64,000 nucleotides of DNA from Rugalucina vietnamica (GCA_964017185.1 OZ024880.1:33818329-33882328); one strand, 5' to 3'. Numbered from the stretch's first letter, positions 1 through 10,980 are shown. Notes: generated from the letters alone by a model not told the origin. Numbers and translations: made by a program.

Positions 1-2
1 GG

Positions 3-125
3 CTTCGTGACTTTGTTGACGCCAGAAACTGTATGAAGCTGAAGAGTTTTAAACCTGCCAGTTTGTTAGAGGGTTGGGATGATGATATGGCGTGGGAGGC
101 ACGAGAAAAATACAAGATTAATAGA
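3..125 (+). CDS. HAT1: HAT1 exon (partial gene), LRDFV...KINR
   Basis: The open frame gives 41 residues starting LRDFVDARNC and ending EAREKYKINR. It aligns with the human HAT1 segment LRDFVLVKLC...EAQQKFKINK. The exon ends at AGA before GTAAGA at 126, a good donor. Its 5' side is cut by the window edge, so the acceptor is not visible. Confidence 0.85.
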
Positions 126-196
126 GTAAGAAGAATTTGTTAGACCTGAGATTTATTGAGAAAGGCCACATGGTAGAATATAGTTGTCACACTATA

Positions 197-427
197 TGAG
201 CAATAAAACCAACAATCTGCATATGCGAAACCAAAGGCGCAGATCAGCTTCACAGTAACTGCGAAGCTGATCAGCGACTTTGTTTTCGCTGCACAGATAG
301 TACAATCCTTCTTCTTCTTAAATCCGAAATTTCAAGCTTCTAGCCTGCTTCTGTGACTGTACAGGCCGATTTGTGTCGGACCTGTTCAGAAACCACATTG
401 TTTGTTTTCCCATGAGGCGGCTCATAT
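197..427 (+). mobile_element. MITE1 copy
   Basis: Short non-autonomous inverted-repeat element. Right terminus GTTTTCCCATGAGGCGGCTC, central palindrome CTTCACAGTAACTGCGAAG (one mismatch) and the CCGAAATTTCAAGCTTCTAG body are all visible. The left terminus is worn. Confidence 0.8.
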
Positions 428-432
428 GTTAT

Positions 433-497
433 GGAAAAGTGGCTGCCTGGTAACTATCCAAAGCTAGATCTTGTCAATGTTGATGTGCATAGAAAAT
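433..497 (+). repeat. solitary fragment of the 151-bp repeat
   Basis: GGTAACTATCC, AAGCTAGATCTTGTCAATGT and TGATGTGCAT occur here as in the array at 51.9-54.6 kb. A further forward piece (682-715) and an inverted piece (about 716-815) follow the neighbouring MITE1. Confidence 0.7.
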
Positions 498-498
498 G

Positions 499-681
499 TG
501 AGCCGCCTCGTGGGAAAACCATGAAAGCATGAAATTTCGTATTTAGGAAGTAGAGGGATTGTACTATCCGTGTAGCGAAAGCAAAGGCGCTGATCAGCTT
601 CGCGGTTGCCGAGAAGCTGATCTGCGTCTGCGTCTTTGTTTTCGCATATGCAAATTGTTGGTTTTCCCATGAGGCAGCTCA
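499..681 (-). mobile_element. MITE1 copy, internally deleted
   Basis: Both termini are present (GAGCCGCCTCGTGGGAAAAC and the inverse), but about 50-80 bases beside the left one are missing. It sits inside a 151-bp repeat monomer. Confidence 0.8.
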
Positions 682-1282
682 ATTTTGATCAGATTGTGTC
701 AATTAATTCTCAGAATTTCGTTTCCATTCAATATCTTGAAAATGAATTTTACGGAATCTGACCACATTTTCTGTACACATCAACATTGACAAGGACTAGC
801 ATTGTAATCTCAACGGCGTAACATCGTTTAGGCACATAACAAACATAACTAATTTGTGCAAATATCCGCATTACAGTCAAACTTTTGGCAGGATATCTAC
901 AATGCGATGGCGGAAAGCTGAACAATATCAAGTTTCAGCAACTTTTGTTCAGTTTATTGTGTGTTAGAATCGAAATAGATCAGCCTAAGTGTGTGATTTG
1001 TTGAGTAATAATTCTTTGATTGTCAGTTAGTTTTAAGATTTGATCTTTACAACTGACCTCCAAACAGTGAATAAGTACACAACAAATCACTGCTAGAGTT
1101 GATTAAATAATTATCCTTAAGCGAGTATGTTAACACATCTGTTTATGAACATTCTTCGGTAAATTGTTAATGGCAAAAATTTAAAAAAAAAGGGGGTGGG
1201 GGGCAGGCATTTAGATATGCCTCAACTAGCATACAACTCATTAAAGCACATAACTTTTCTGTAAATTATCATGTAAGCAGCA

Positions 1283-1502
1283 TTACAGAAAACTGGCTTT
1301 TTGCATATGCAGAAACAAAGACGCAGGTCTGCTGTGCAGTAACTGCACAGCTGATCAGCTCCTGTGTGTTCGCTACCGATATAGTGCAAGCCTACCTTCA
1401 TCTTACAATTTCAAGCTCGTAGCCCGACACTGTGACTGCACAGGCCTATTTGTGTGTACCTGTTTGTAAAACCGGACGACCAGATTTCTCGCATCGCAGC
1501 TC
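1283..1502 (+). mobile_element. MITE1 copy, worn
   Basis: Contains the palindrome CTGTGCAGTAACTGCACAG and the body, ending TCGCATCGCAGCTCA. It abuts the next copy. Confidence 0.65.
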
Positions 1503-1508
1503 AATTGG

Positions 1509-1742
1509 GCCGCCTCATGGGAAAACCAACAATCTGCATTGGCGAAAACAAAGACGCAGATCAGCTTCGCGGTAACCGCGAAGCTGATCAGCGCCTTTGT
1601 TTTCGCTACTCGGATAGTAGAATTCTTCTTCTACTTAAATCCAAAATTTCCATTCTCCAGCCATCTTCTGTGACTGTACAGGCCGGTTTGTGTCGGACCT
1701 GTTCGGAAACCACATTGTTGGTTTTCCCACGAGACGGCTCTC
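1509..1742 (+). mobile_element. MITE1 copy, nearly intact
   Basis: Terminal repeats GCCGCCTCATGGGAAAACC and the inverse, with the perfect palindrome CTTCGCGGTAACCGCGAAG. It ends about 25 bases before a HAT1 exon. Confidence 0.88.
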
Positions 1743-1767
1743 ATGTGATACTGAAAATTCCTTTCAG

Positions 1768-1884
1768 AGACAGGCACGGAGGATATATGAGATCCTGCGA
1801 CTGAAGGCTACAGACAGCAGTAAGAAGGAGCAGTTCCGACTGTACAGACTGGACATCAAACAACGGCTCAACATACCATTCCAG
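1768..1884 (+). CDS. HAT1: HAT1 exon, ARRIYEILRL...YRLDIKQRL
   Basis: The 39 codons read RQARRIYEILRL and then EQFRLYRLDIKQRLNIPFQ, very close to human HARRVYEILRL and YRSYRLDIKRRL. The acceptor is CTTTCAG at 1761-1767 and the donor is GGTATTG after 1884. A MITE1 copy ends only about 25 bases upstream of the exon, so the polypyrimidine tract is squeezed between the mobile element and the exon. Confidence 0.9.
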
Positions 1885-1957
1885 GTATTGTAAAGGGCTC
1901 AGAATTTTAACTCGTATGAGCTTGGTGTCTTTATGGGACATACGCAAATAGTACAGC

Positions 1958-2174
1958 CGATCTTCGGGGTTTCCGACCAGGTCTGACACAAACCGACCTG
2001 TACAGTCACACAAGCTGGCTAAAAGCTTGAAATTTCGGATTTAAGAAGAAGAAAAATTGTACTATCCGTGTAGCGAAAACAAAGGCGCTGATCGGCTTCG
2101 CAGTAACTGCGAAGCTGATCTGCGCCTTTGTTTTCGCATAGGCGAAAATCCGGTTTTCTCACGATGCGGCTCAT
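1958..2174 (-). mobile_element. MITE1 copy
   Basis: Reverse orientation. Palindrome CTTCGCAGTAACTGCGAAG; ends CTCACGATGCGGCTCAT. It truncates the MITE2 fragment that follows. Confidence 0.82.
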
Positions 2175-2177
2175 GTG

Positions 2178-2325
2178 ATGCCACAGAATGTGCCATCACA
2201 TCTGGGCCTATTCTGTTTGCATAGAGGAATTTCACGGAAAAATGGATTGCTCCTGATGCCCCTAAAAATGAGTGGATTCTCTCAAATGATAATGATGGTA
2301 AAGTCGATTTGTCATATATGGGTTA
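2178..2325 (+). mobile_element. MITE2 copy, 5' truncated
   Basis: Retains CTATTCTGTTTGCATAGAGG, the TGATGCCCCTAAAAATGA body and the end GTCATATATGGGTTAA. Confidence 0.75.
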
Positions 2326-2370
2326 AGACATGACATAGAGATTGAATTGTAAATAGCTTAGTTTTTATCA

Positions 2371-2800
2371 CACCTGCTTCAAGTAGGGTGCAGTGTAGGA
2401 GTTCTGTCCGTTTGTTTGTCCATCTATCAACAATTTGTTAAGTTCTGTGTTTTTGTCTAAGTGAAAGCTGTAATCTTGAGACCAGGCATAGTAGTTGTTC
2501 TTGGCATACAGTTCAACCATGCAACTTGACCAGGTGTCCTTGACCTACATTTTTACATTTGAATGACTTCAGTTTTAACAGAATTTATGTTTAGTTGTAA
2601 TGTTGAGTGCTTCCAGGCTGGAACTAAAGTGTATTTCTCTGCAGAAGTGATATCGGTTAGTATGAATCTGCATAGTTATTGTCCTTGACATACTCTTCGA
2701 CCACACAATTTGAACTAGTGTCCTTGACCTTTATTTCACAGTCGGTTGAGTTTTGTCAAATTTTCATTTGTGTTTGTGAATTGAAAATAGATATGCATAA
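2371..2800 (-). repeat. degenerate hairpin-type tandem element (family H5)
   Basis: A hairpin (CACACCTGCTTCAAGTAGGG, 2371-2393), a GTCCGTTTGTTTGTCC run (2406-2425) and about two diverged core units of roughly 200 bases. The cores carry GTCCTTGACC(T/A) and match units at 19.3-20.4 kb. The order is that of the other hairpin elements, but decay makes the borders uncertain. Confidence 0.45.
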
Positions 2801-2842
2801 ACCAAACATTATGTGATTCGTTTATTTATTTTTTTTTTTCAG

Positions 2843-3013
2843 AAAAACGGGCGAGATTTTGAGAAGTTGGGCAAGGCTTTAAATCAGGATGAATTAAAGG
2901 CCACCCTCGGCTGTATGACACTGGACCAGAGACACATGTATCTGGAGAATGAGTTTGAGGAACACCTCAAGATGTACAATCATGTCATAGACAGACTCAT
3001 GGCTGCCACTTAG
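2843..3013 (+). CDS. HAT1: HAT1 terminal coding exon
   Basis: A long T-run and CAG at 2840-2842 precede 56 codons and a TAG stop at 3011-3013. The peptide begins KNGRDFEKLGKAL and ends HVIDRLMAAT. It is charged and helical like the human tail, which ends RVIERLAQE. The exon stays in phase 0 with the previous one. Confidence 0.85.
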   Translation, partial: KNGRDFEKLGKALNQDELKATLGCMTLDQRHMYLENEFEEHLKMYNHVIDRLMAAT

Positions 3014-3400
3014 CAAATAATGAGCATTTACAAGTGCTGGTTATTTAACCTTTTTCATGCTCAAGTCAGCTGACACTGAAATTTCATTTGCTTATCAAAG
3101 CCGTCTAATATAGGCAGAGTGCTTAACTAGTAGCAGGGAAAGCAGTGGCCTAGTGGTAGAGCGCCAACTCTAAATCAAGAGGTCCTGGGTTTGAACCCCT
3201 CAAAGGTCACCGTATTGTGTCATTGAGCAAGACACATTAACCCCTAAGAGTGCTAGATAATACCCTGGAAGTGGTGGCTTTGCCCGACATGACTGATATT
3301 GTTGATTGCAATGTTAAACCTCAATACAAAATTTACTAGTTACTGAGGATCAATTGAAATAACCAGAAATAAAGTCCATGGAAGCTCAGATTTTAATAAG
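3014..3400 (+). other. HAT1 3' UTR with a SINE and candidate poly(A) signal
   Basis: Downstream of the stop codon a tRNA-derived SINE occupies roughly 3136-3340. An AATAAA hexamer at 3368-3373 is a plausible polyadenylation signal. No transcript evidence is available, so the 3' end is inferred. Confidence 0.4.
3136..3340 (+). mobile_element. tRNA-derived SINE
   Basis: Box A-like TGGCCTAGTGG at 3146-3156 and box B-like GGTTTGAACC at 3188-3197, about 30 bases apart, followed by a non-tRNA body. Folding as a tRNA is poor, so this is a SINE rather than a gene. Confidence 0.65.
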
Positions 3401-3425
3401 TAAATAACTTATTCTGCATTTAAAT

Positions 3426-3660
3426 GAGCCACCTCGTGGGAAAACCAACAATGTGGTTTCCGAACAGGTCGGACATAAACCAGCCTGTACAAGCACAGGA
3501 AAGAGCTAGAAGCTTGAAATTTCGGATTTAAGTAAAAGAGTAATTGTACCATCCGAGTAGCGAAAACAAAGGCACTGATCAGCTTCGCAGTTACTGCGAA
3601 GCTGATCTGCGCCTTTGTTTTCACCTATGCAGATTGTTAGTTTTCCCATGAGGCGACTCA
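3426..3660 (-). mobile_element. MITE1 copy, nearly intact
   Basis: Termini GAGCCACCTCGTGGGAAAAC and the inverse, palindrome CTTCGCAGTTACTGCGAAG. Confidence 0.86.
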
Positions 3661-4292
3661 AATGTTCAAATGCCTTTTAGCATTCATGGGCAAAGGTCTC
3701 AGCTGAAATGGAGCATGAAAATTGTTGAATAACTTCTTGGCATAATATCAAAGGTTGCAACTTAGGCAGTTATAAAGGTCAAGTTTATAGGTCAAAACGA
3801 TTGCGATCTCTCAGCACTATTTTCACTGTATGACCACATATAAACCCACGGTGATAACCACAGACCGAAAAAGACTCTGGCAGCTCGGTTTAATGTGAGC
3901 ATTCATACCCCGAGGCCGCATGCGTTATTTAGTGTGACACAATCGGAGCTGCCTCGTCCAATGAAGTACGACCGGAAGTCGGTGCTCGATTAACAAGATT
4001 CCAGCCCTCTTCAATTATATATGCGCTCTCACCATGGCGAGATCGCAACAACGTACACTAAATCAAATGTAACACATAAAAAAGTAAATATTGACCATTT
4101 TAACTGGTTAAGTTGCACTCTCTGGCTATATAATAGCTCAGTCAAGCTCGAAAAAATGTGTTCTGATAGTGGGACTTGTTAAATTGGTGCAAAAATAACC
4201 TTAACTACCCTGTTACATGATGGACATGGAAATTCCATGTCAGTGGATCACCTGGTTGGTAGGAAGCTGCCTATTTCATCCTGTATACCTGT
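3661..4292. other. intergenic stretch, nothing recognised
   Basis: No exon, RNA gene or clear repeat was seen here. Confidence 0.5.
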
Positions 4293-4727
4293 GATGCAAC
4301 CAGATTTGTTACGAAGCATATTGTGATGCAACATCACATGTGACAAAATAGAGTAAGGTGATTGGAAGCTGGATTGATTTAGCAACAACCTACTGCAAAG
4401 AGTTCACTGCCCGGCCATACATTGTCACCAAATAAATCTGGCTACCAATCCTCTTACTCCAGTTTGTCAAGTCAGGGTTTGCGCTAGGACTTTTTTTTCT
4501 TTCGCCACCACTTTCGCCAATCTGATATTTTTTGTGCCATTTTCTTGAATTTTGTGCCAAATTTTGGCCATTTTTTCGCCATAAAGATAGCTTCACTATA
4601 TTGCTTTTCTGTTATAACACAAGAGAACTCCATATGGGTATGGAATAGCAGTAGCCTTGTCTTATTTGTAGCACCAGAAGTGGTGAGATGATGCATCAAT
4701 CTGCACCGTAACAAATTTGGTTGCATC
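4293..4727. mobile_element. 435-bp inverted-repeat element
   Basis: Bases 4293-4313 (GATGCAACCAGATTTGTTACG) match 4707-4727 in inverse with one difference. The inside is A/T-rich with no coding capacity, so it looks like a non-autonomous DNA transposon. Confidence 0.6.
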
Positions 4728-5019
4728 TAGTAAGATGTTGGAAGATAATGGTACCTGTATTTATGGTTGGAAACAAGTATGCAATACACTTTCTAGTGCT
4801 ATTATTTATGTGAAATAAACGTATGATTTTGATAGTAGAGTTTAACATTCCATTCAATTCATATTTAGAGAGCTCTCTTGCCCATTGCCATGGAGCAGGG
4901 TTCCTTCTGACACTGACTAAGCACAGGTTAAACTGCCCATGTGAATCGATGAAAATTGCAGCAGAGTAAGATGACATTGGAATGACGAGGCTGTGCCAAG
5001 CCTTTTCAGTGTAAGCCGC

Positions 5020-5534
5020 CATGCGAGAAAACCGGTCTTCGAGGTTTCTGACTGGGTCTAAAACAAACCGGCTAGTACTTCTGTGACTACAGAAGAAGGC
5101 TAGAATTTGAAATTTTGATTTAAGAAGAGGAGGGAATTAAGAAGAAGAGGGATTGTACTATCTTTGATTAACGAAGAAATATATTTTTTTTTTTGATTCA
5201 GTTTTACGTCCCTTTCAAGCTTTTTCACTCATATCGAGACGAATCAATCGGTAGGTGGGGCGAAAACCGGAGTACCCGGGGAAAAAGCACCTGACACACC
5301 CGCAAGCAGAACATGGCTTGTCTCACATGTATTCTTGCCCCCTGTGAGGCGCGAACCCACATCGGTGAGATGATCGAATGATCAAGAGCACTGAAGTCAG
5401 TGATCTTAACCACTCGGCCATGGGGGCCGCCCAAATTAAAGAAGAAAAAGGTGCTGATTAGTTACTGCACAGCTGATCTGCGCCTTTGTTTTCGCATTGG
5501 CAAAAATCTGGTTTTCTCATGATGCAGCTCATGT
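5020..5534 (-). mobile_element. MITE1 copy split by a SINE
   Basis: The left part (5020-5178) runs from GCGAGAAAACCGGTCTTCG through the body. The right part (5447-5534) resumes with GTGCTGATTAG and ends TTTCTCATGATGCAGCTCAT. The SINE at 5179-5434 separates them. Confidence 0.75.
5179..5434 (-). mobile_element. tRNA-derived SINE with target duplication
   Basis: On the minus strand, box A-like GGCCGAGTGGTTAAG (5405-5419) and box B-like GGTTCGCGCC (5348-5357) form the head. An A-rich tail is at 5182-5195. Flanks ATTAACGAAGAA (5167-5178) and ATTAAAGAAGAA (5435-5446) look like a 12-base target duplication with one change. Confidence 0.78.
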
Positions 5535-5737
5535 TTCTGAGTGGGCAAGCATGATAGTCATATCAAAGGACATCTGCATGGAGTTAAATTCAACCTCCTG
5601 GTTAAGCTACCCAGGTCTCTTAGTTAATGTGAATACTTTCTGGCAAGATATCAAGATTTGTAGAAAACTATACCCCAGTACAGCCAATCTAACCTACAGA
5701 CCCACACTCAGGCATTGATTATACATTTATTGCAAAT

Positions 5738-5946
5738 ACAGGAGTGGTTTCCGATCAGGTTGGACAGAAACAGCTATACAAGCACAGATGGCTAGAGGCT
5801 GGAAATTTTGGTTGTAGAAAGCAGAGGAAGTGTTCTATCCATGTTGAAAAATAAAGGTGCTAATCAACATCGCAATTACTGCAAAGCTGATTTGCGCCTT
5901 TGTTTTCGCCAATACAAAATACTGGTTTTCTCATGACGCGGCTCAT
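5738..5946 (-). mobile_element. MITE1 copy, worn
   Basis: Palindrome region ATCGCAATTACTGCAAAG is decayed; the end CTCATGACGCGGCTCAT is clear. Confidence 0.7.
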
Positions 5947-6024
5947 ATTAGGTAAAGAATTGGACATGAGCTATTCCACCACAAGTCCTCACCCTAAACA
6001 TGTACATCTTATAGTCTGATTAAA

Positions 6025-6216
6025 TGAGCCATGATGCAAGAACTGGTCTTTGGGGTTTCCGATCAGGTCTGACACAAAGTAGGTCGATAGAAGCTTGAAA
6101 TTTCAAATTTAAGAAGAGGAATTGTACTATTCGTTTTAGTGAAAAAAATACTGCACAGCTGATCTGTGTCTTTGTTTTCGCATGACAAAAATCCAGTTTT
6201 CTCACAACACGGCTCA
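6025..6216 (-). mobile_element. MITE1 copy, centre deleted
   Basis: Terminal repeats are present, but half of the palindrome has been lost (only CTGCACAGCTGATC remains). Confidence 0.72.
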
Positions 6217-6318
6217 AATTATCTTCTTGAATCAGTGTCTGATGAAATTCAAATAGCCGAGGGAGCTGATATCCTTGCAATGAAAGTTGACCAAAGTTGG
6301 TACCCATATTGCTTCATA

Positions 6319-6556
6319 TGAGCCTCGACGCGAGAAAACCGGTCTTCGGGGTTTCCGACCAGGTCCGACATAAATCGGCCTGTACAGTTACAGAAACAGG
6401 CTAGAAGCTTGAAATTTCGGATTTAAGAAGAAGAGAAATTGTACTATCCGTGTAGCGAAAACAAAGGCGCTGATCAGCTTCGCGGTTACCGCGAAGCTGA
6501 TCTGCGCCTTTGTTTTCGCCTAGGCAAAAATCCGGTTTTCTCACGATGCGGCTCAT
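6319..6556 (-). mobile_element. MITE1 copy, nearly intact
   Basis: Termini GAGCCTCGACGCGAGAAAAC and the inverse; perfect palindrome CTTCGCGGTTACCGCGAAG. Confidence 0.85.
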
Positions 6557-7125
6557 ATAGGGATGGCAACAAATAATGGTATTCAAATATTCGTACAGGA
6601 TATTCGGATAACCTACCCTTTTAAATTCATAAGTGATACATATTACACATGGCATCGTATCTTGACAATACATACAATGTCATGTAAGAAAATGTTTTTA
6701 CCACAAGCAAGCTGGACAAACATCTAATACTGGGCTACTATTAATACTCCTTGTTATGCAAGACAAGTCAAGGTGACAAGTTTGGTTTATGATATAACAT
6801 CCAAGTGAACTTTTTTCTGTATATCTTACAGGTGGGACAACGCCCGGTATTATTTATAACTATTTAACCAGTATATTTGGCAGCTTCGATTCCTTCTCAG
6901 CTGAGTTAATGAATTGGCTAAAATTTATTGAAGATACAATATTTTAGAGATTTATTTCAAAATAATTTAAGTGATAACAATTTCTGTCTATATTAACATA
7001 CATGATACCAGTTCCAACAATATATACAACAATCACAAAATCACTATTTACAGACAGAGAACAATTGAAACTTCTTTAACTAGAAACAATCATGGTTTTG
7101 TATCCAGATTCACCATTTCAGCCTG
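6557..7125. other. intergenic stretch, nothing recognised
   Basis: A/T-rich sequence without an identified gene or repeat. Confidence 0.5.
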
Positions 7126-7341
7126 TGCGTGAGAAAACCAACAATTTGGGTTCTGACCAGGTCTGACACAAACCAGCCTGTACAGTTTCAGAAGCAGGCT
7201 AGAAGCACGAAATTTCGCATTTAAGGATTGTACTATATGTGCAGCAAAAACAAAGGCGCTGATCAACTGTGCAGTTACTGCTCAGCTGATCTGCAGCTTT
7301 GTTTTTGCCTATGCAAATTGTTTTCTCATGCGGTGGCTCAT
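7126..7341 (-). mobile_element. MITE1 copy
   Basis: Palindrome ACTGTGCAGTTACTGCTCAG with one mismatch; worn termini. Confidence 0.75.
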
Positions 7342-7624
7342 TTAATTTTATGTTAGCCTAGCCTTGTTAAGGCTGGGTGGGATAAGTTGTGTTTTAAGAT
7401 GATTTCTGGGTCTTCTATACAGCATTATTTGGCATACAGCTTAGCATCCCAGTCATTACAGGTACATCACCATTAATTATGGAAAGTAAAAGTATCTTAT
7501 GCTGGTTTTGCCTCTTATACCCCTCACTCTGCCATTTTACCACAAAACTTGCACACTCGACCATATAAAATGCTATCCAAACATGGTCCTTAGACTTAAT
7601 TGTGATAACCTGGCTAGCTGATTC

Positions 7625-7806
7625 GTGTCATAAGAAAACCACTGCACAGCTGATCAGTGTCTTTGTTTTCGCTATACATACACTACATGTCCTCTTCTAC
7701 TTATATCCAAAATTTCAAGCATCTAGCATTCTTCTGTGTCTGTACAGGCCAATTAGTGTCGGATTTGGTCGGAAATCTTGATGACCGGATTTCTAGCGTC
7801 ATGGCT
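7625..7806 (+). mobile_element. MITE1 copy, 5' half missing
   Basis: Starts inside the palindrome (CTGCACAGCTGATCAG) and continues to TTTCTAGCGTCATGGCTC. Confidence 0.7.
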
Positions 7807-7986
7807 CTTTTATAACTTAAAGTTTGTGCCATTGTTATGCACTAGTCATTTGTATCCAGGCCCCCCACTCAGCCTCGGGTCCAGCAAATCCCTGCTAAAA
7901 GCCCCACCCTGCGGGAACTGCTCGATGGTAAAACCACTGCTGTTTTTCCCCTGCAGCCTGCTAGCTGTTCATTTAATGGCCCTTTT

Positions 7987-9750
7987 TATGCCCCCAACTT
8001 TGAAAAAGTTGGAAGGGCATATTGCTTTCGGCTTGTCTGTCTGTCTGTCTGTGCGTCTGTTAACTTCTGAATGGTGCATGCTAGGGATTTGAAATTTCAT
8101 ATATGGATTCCTCAAGAAAAAATAGTTGACCCATATTTTTTTTCATGTCCGAGTTATGCCCCTTTTCTGAGTTATGTCCCTTTGAAAACAAAATTCGAAA
8201 ATCTTGTGTGCACATTATCTCAAAAAGTATTTGAGCTAGAGCCTTCGTATTTGGCATACTGGTTGGGGTTGAGGAGTAGATGACCTGATCAACTTTTGAG
8301 AACTCTCTGTCAAATTTTGACAAAAATATGGAATTTTGAAAATTTGATTGATTTTCCACTTTTCAGGGAAATTTGAAACTTTTGAACGGTGAATGCTAGG
8401 GATTTGAAATTTCATATATGTATTCCTCATGGAAAAATAGTTGACCCGTATTTTTTTTTCATGTCCTAGTTATGCCCCTCTTCTGAGTTATGTCCCTTTG
8501 AAAACAAAATTTGAAAATCTTGTGTGCATGATATCTCAAAAAGAATTTGAGCTACAGCCTTCATATTTAGCATACAGTTTAGGGCCGAGGAGTACATGAC
8601 CTGATCAACTTTTGAGAACTCTCTGTCAAATTTTGACAAAAATATGGAATTTTGAAAATTTGATTGATGTTTCCACTTTTCAGGAAACTTTTGAACGGTG
8701 AATGCTAGGGATTTGAAATTTCATATATGTATTCCTCATGAAAAAATAGTTGACCCATATTTTTTTTCATGTCTGAGTTATGCCCCTTTTCTGAGTTATA
8801 TCCCTTTGAAAACAAAATTTGAAAATCTTGTGTGCAAGATATCTCAAAAAGTATTTGAGCTAGAGCCTTCATATTTGGCATACTGGTTGGGGCTGCGGAG
8901 TAGATGACCTGATCAACTTTTGAGAACTTTCTGTCAAATTTTGACAAAAATATGGCATTTTGAAAATTTGATTGATTTTTCCACTTTTTCAGTGAAATTT
9001 GAAACTTTTGAACGGTGAATGCCAGGGTTTTGAAATTTCATATACAGTTTTCTCATGAAAAAATGGTTGACCCGTATTTTTTTACATGTCCGAGTTATGT
9101 CCCTTATTAGAATTATGTCCCTTTAAAAAACCAAATTTGAAAATCTTGTGTGCCAGATATCTCAAAAAGTATTTGAGCTAGATCCTTCATATTTGGCATA
9201 CAGGTTAGGACTGCGGAGTAGATGACCTGATCAACTTTTGATATTCAATTTTGAAATTTTGATTGATTTTTCCACTTTTCAGCAAAATTTGAAAATTTTG
9301 AATGGCTAATGCTACGGTTTAGAAATTACACATACAAATTCCTCATGAAATAATAGTTGACCCGTATTTTTTTCATGTCCGAGTTATGCCCCTTTTTGGA
9401 GTTATGTCCCTTTGAAATCAAAATTTGAAAATCATATGTACAAGATATCTCAAAAAGTATTTGAGCGAGAGCTTTCATATTTGGTATACTGTTTGGGGCT
9501 AAGAGGAAGACCACCTGATTAACTTTTGAGGACTTTCCATCTAATGTTGATAAAATTACTCTTTTTTTTTTAATTTTTACTCCATTTCTAACTTTTCTGC
9601 AAAAAGCTTACATTCTGTTTTAGAATCAAGGTCAAAACAGAGGCAGTAGAACAGCTTCTTCAGGAAATTATTATTATTTTTTTTATTTGAATGAAATTAA
9701 TGGTTCATACAAACTGCCAGTTTAGGGACAAGCATACAGTTGGGGGCATA
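7987..9750 (-). mobile_element. hairpin-type tandem-repeat element, family H4
   Basis: A terminal hairpin (TATGCCCCCAACTTTGAAAA and its partner, 7987-8021) is followed by a (GTCT)n run at 8036-8060. Next come five core units of about 288-317 bp starting near 8061, 8378, 8689, 9006 and 9294. The far end AGTTGGGGGCATA (9738-9750) is the inverse of the first terminus. Every open frame inside is a repeat echo. The layout fits Helentron-associated (HINE, pearl-like) elements. Confidence 0.78.
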
Positions 9751-10110
9751 GTGTTTTACAAACACGCATTTCTAGTTTCCTATAAAGCAAACCCTGGGTA
9801 TTTCCCCCACACTGCCATGGCAAAAGTTTGGTCAAAGCCCCGCTCATTTCCATGGCTATCCCCCGCCCTCCCCCAGGGGTGAGGGGGGCGTGGTTACAAA
9901 TGACTAGTGCATTAGATAATCTCTGGACAGAAACACCTTTTAAACTGACAATATAAATATATCAAAACATCTAAATACCAAATGAGTCCAGCATTTGGAA
10001 ATGAAAGTAATCAGTCAATAAAAATTAAAAAAATACAGTTTCTTCTTCTGTACACTAACATCCCACTTTGTACCAACTTATTCCACCAGCAGAACAGTTA
10101 ATCCAGATAT
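9751..10110. other. intergenic stretch, nothing recognised
   Basis: No gene or clear element seen, apart from a G-rich CCCCCAGGGGTGAGGGGGGC stretch near 9870-9890. Confidence 0.45.
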
Positions 10111-10330
10111 GAGCTGCATCATGAGAACTGCTTTTTACAAATGTGAAAACAAAGAGGCAGATCAGCTGTGCAGTAAGATTAGCACATTTGTTTTCACTTC
10201 ACAGTACAATCACAATCCTTCTTAAATCTGAAATTTCAATTGTCTAGCATACTTCTTTGACTGTACAGGACAATCGATGTCAGACCTGTTCAGAAACCCA
10301 AAAGACAGTGTTTCTTGGGATGCAGCTCAT
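10111..10330 (+). mobile_element. MITE1 copy, decayed
   Basis: Recognised by CAGATCAGCTGTGCAGTAAG and the AAATTTCAATTGTCTAGCAT body; the palindrome is partly lost. Confidence 0.65.
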
Positions 10331-10440
10331 ATGATAAAGGGCTAATGAACTTTGACAAGAGAAAACATTATTTTTGCCATTGTCTAATACATAACTGAAA
10401 CTGTCAGTTTTAGTAGATACAGGAACTAGAACCCTTCATT

Positions 10441-10628
10441 ACCAAAACATGCCTATGAAAAGTATACCCCCTTCAACCCCACTTTTATATAGCAAAACTA
10501 GTTTTCTCCTTTTTGCTCCAAAACATGGATTGTGGGTTCTCGTTAGAACCGCCTTGCTGAGGCTGAAAATTTTCATTTTTACAGCTGAAAAAAGTCTCTG
10601 TATATTGTTGGGACATGCTTTCGTAATG
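10441..10628 (+). mobile_element. MITE3 copy, palindrome truncated
   Basis: Carries GTATACCCCCTTCAACCCC, AACATGGATTGTGGGTTCTC and the end GACATGCTTTCGTAATG. The second half of the central palindrome is missing. Confidence 0.72.
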
Positions 10629-10980
10629 TGTTTTTCTTCTACAATTTTAAACTGTTGTAGTAGTCAAACATTTTAGACAACAATAATTTAAGCCAAAATG
10701 GGATGGGCTAATCAGGGCTAATGTGTATAAGAAACTCTAGTTTCATTTTATATAATATGACAAGCTTTCCAGATATAGGTAGAAGTAAACAAAATATAGA
10801 CGGTATCAACATTCTGCGAATTAAAAACTAAGAGGAAATGATTGTTTTTTTTTAGAAACTTAAAGATCACAGTAATTTCCAACATTATCTGTTCTGCTGA
10901 CTATCAGAAAACCTGCCTCCCAGTTCTATCACAGACCTGTAATATACAAAATGAGTAATAAAACCAAAGAAAAAAAGCCT

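Larger units (their letters stand above)
126..1767 (+). other. HAT1 intron filled with MITE1 and satellite fragments
   Basis: Holds four MITE1 copies and two short stretches matching the 151-bp repeat seen at 52-54.6 kb. Positions 820-1280 show no recognised feature apart from an A/G-rich run near 1182-1204. Confidence 0.6.
3..3013 (+). other. HAT1: HAT1 gene, 3' part (three last coding exons)
   Basis: This is the 3' end of the gene for the type B histone acetyltransferase catalytic subunit, which acetylates newly made histone H4 (Lys5/Lys12 in characterised orthologues) with RBBP4/7 before chromatin assembly. The three exons (3-125, 1768-1884, 2843-3013) join in phase 0 and give 136 residues. 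They match the human C-terminal region in order: LRDFV, then KIN(R/K) followed by ARR(I/V)YEILRL, then YRLDIK(Q/R)RL, then a charged helical tail. The GNAT catalytic core lies upstream, outside the window. Introns are about 1.6 kb and 1.0 kb and are filled with MITE1, MITE2 and satellite-like fragments. The gene is convergent with the minus-strand genes that follow. Orthology is recalled from the family, not searched. Confidence 0.88.
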
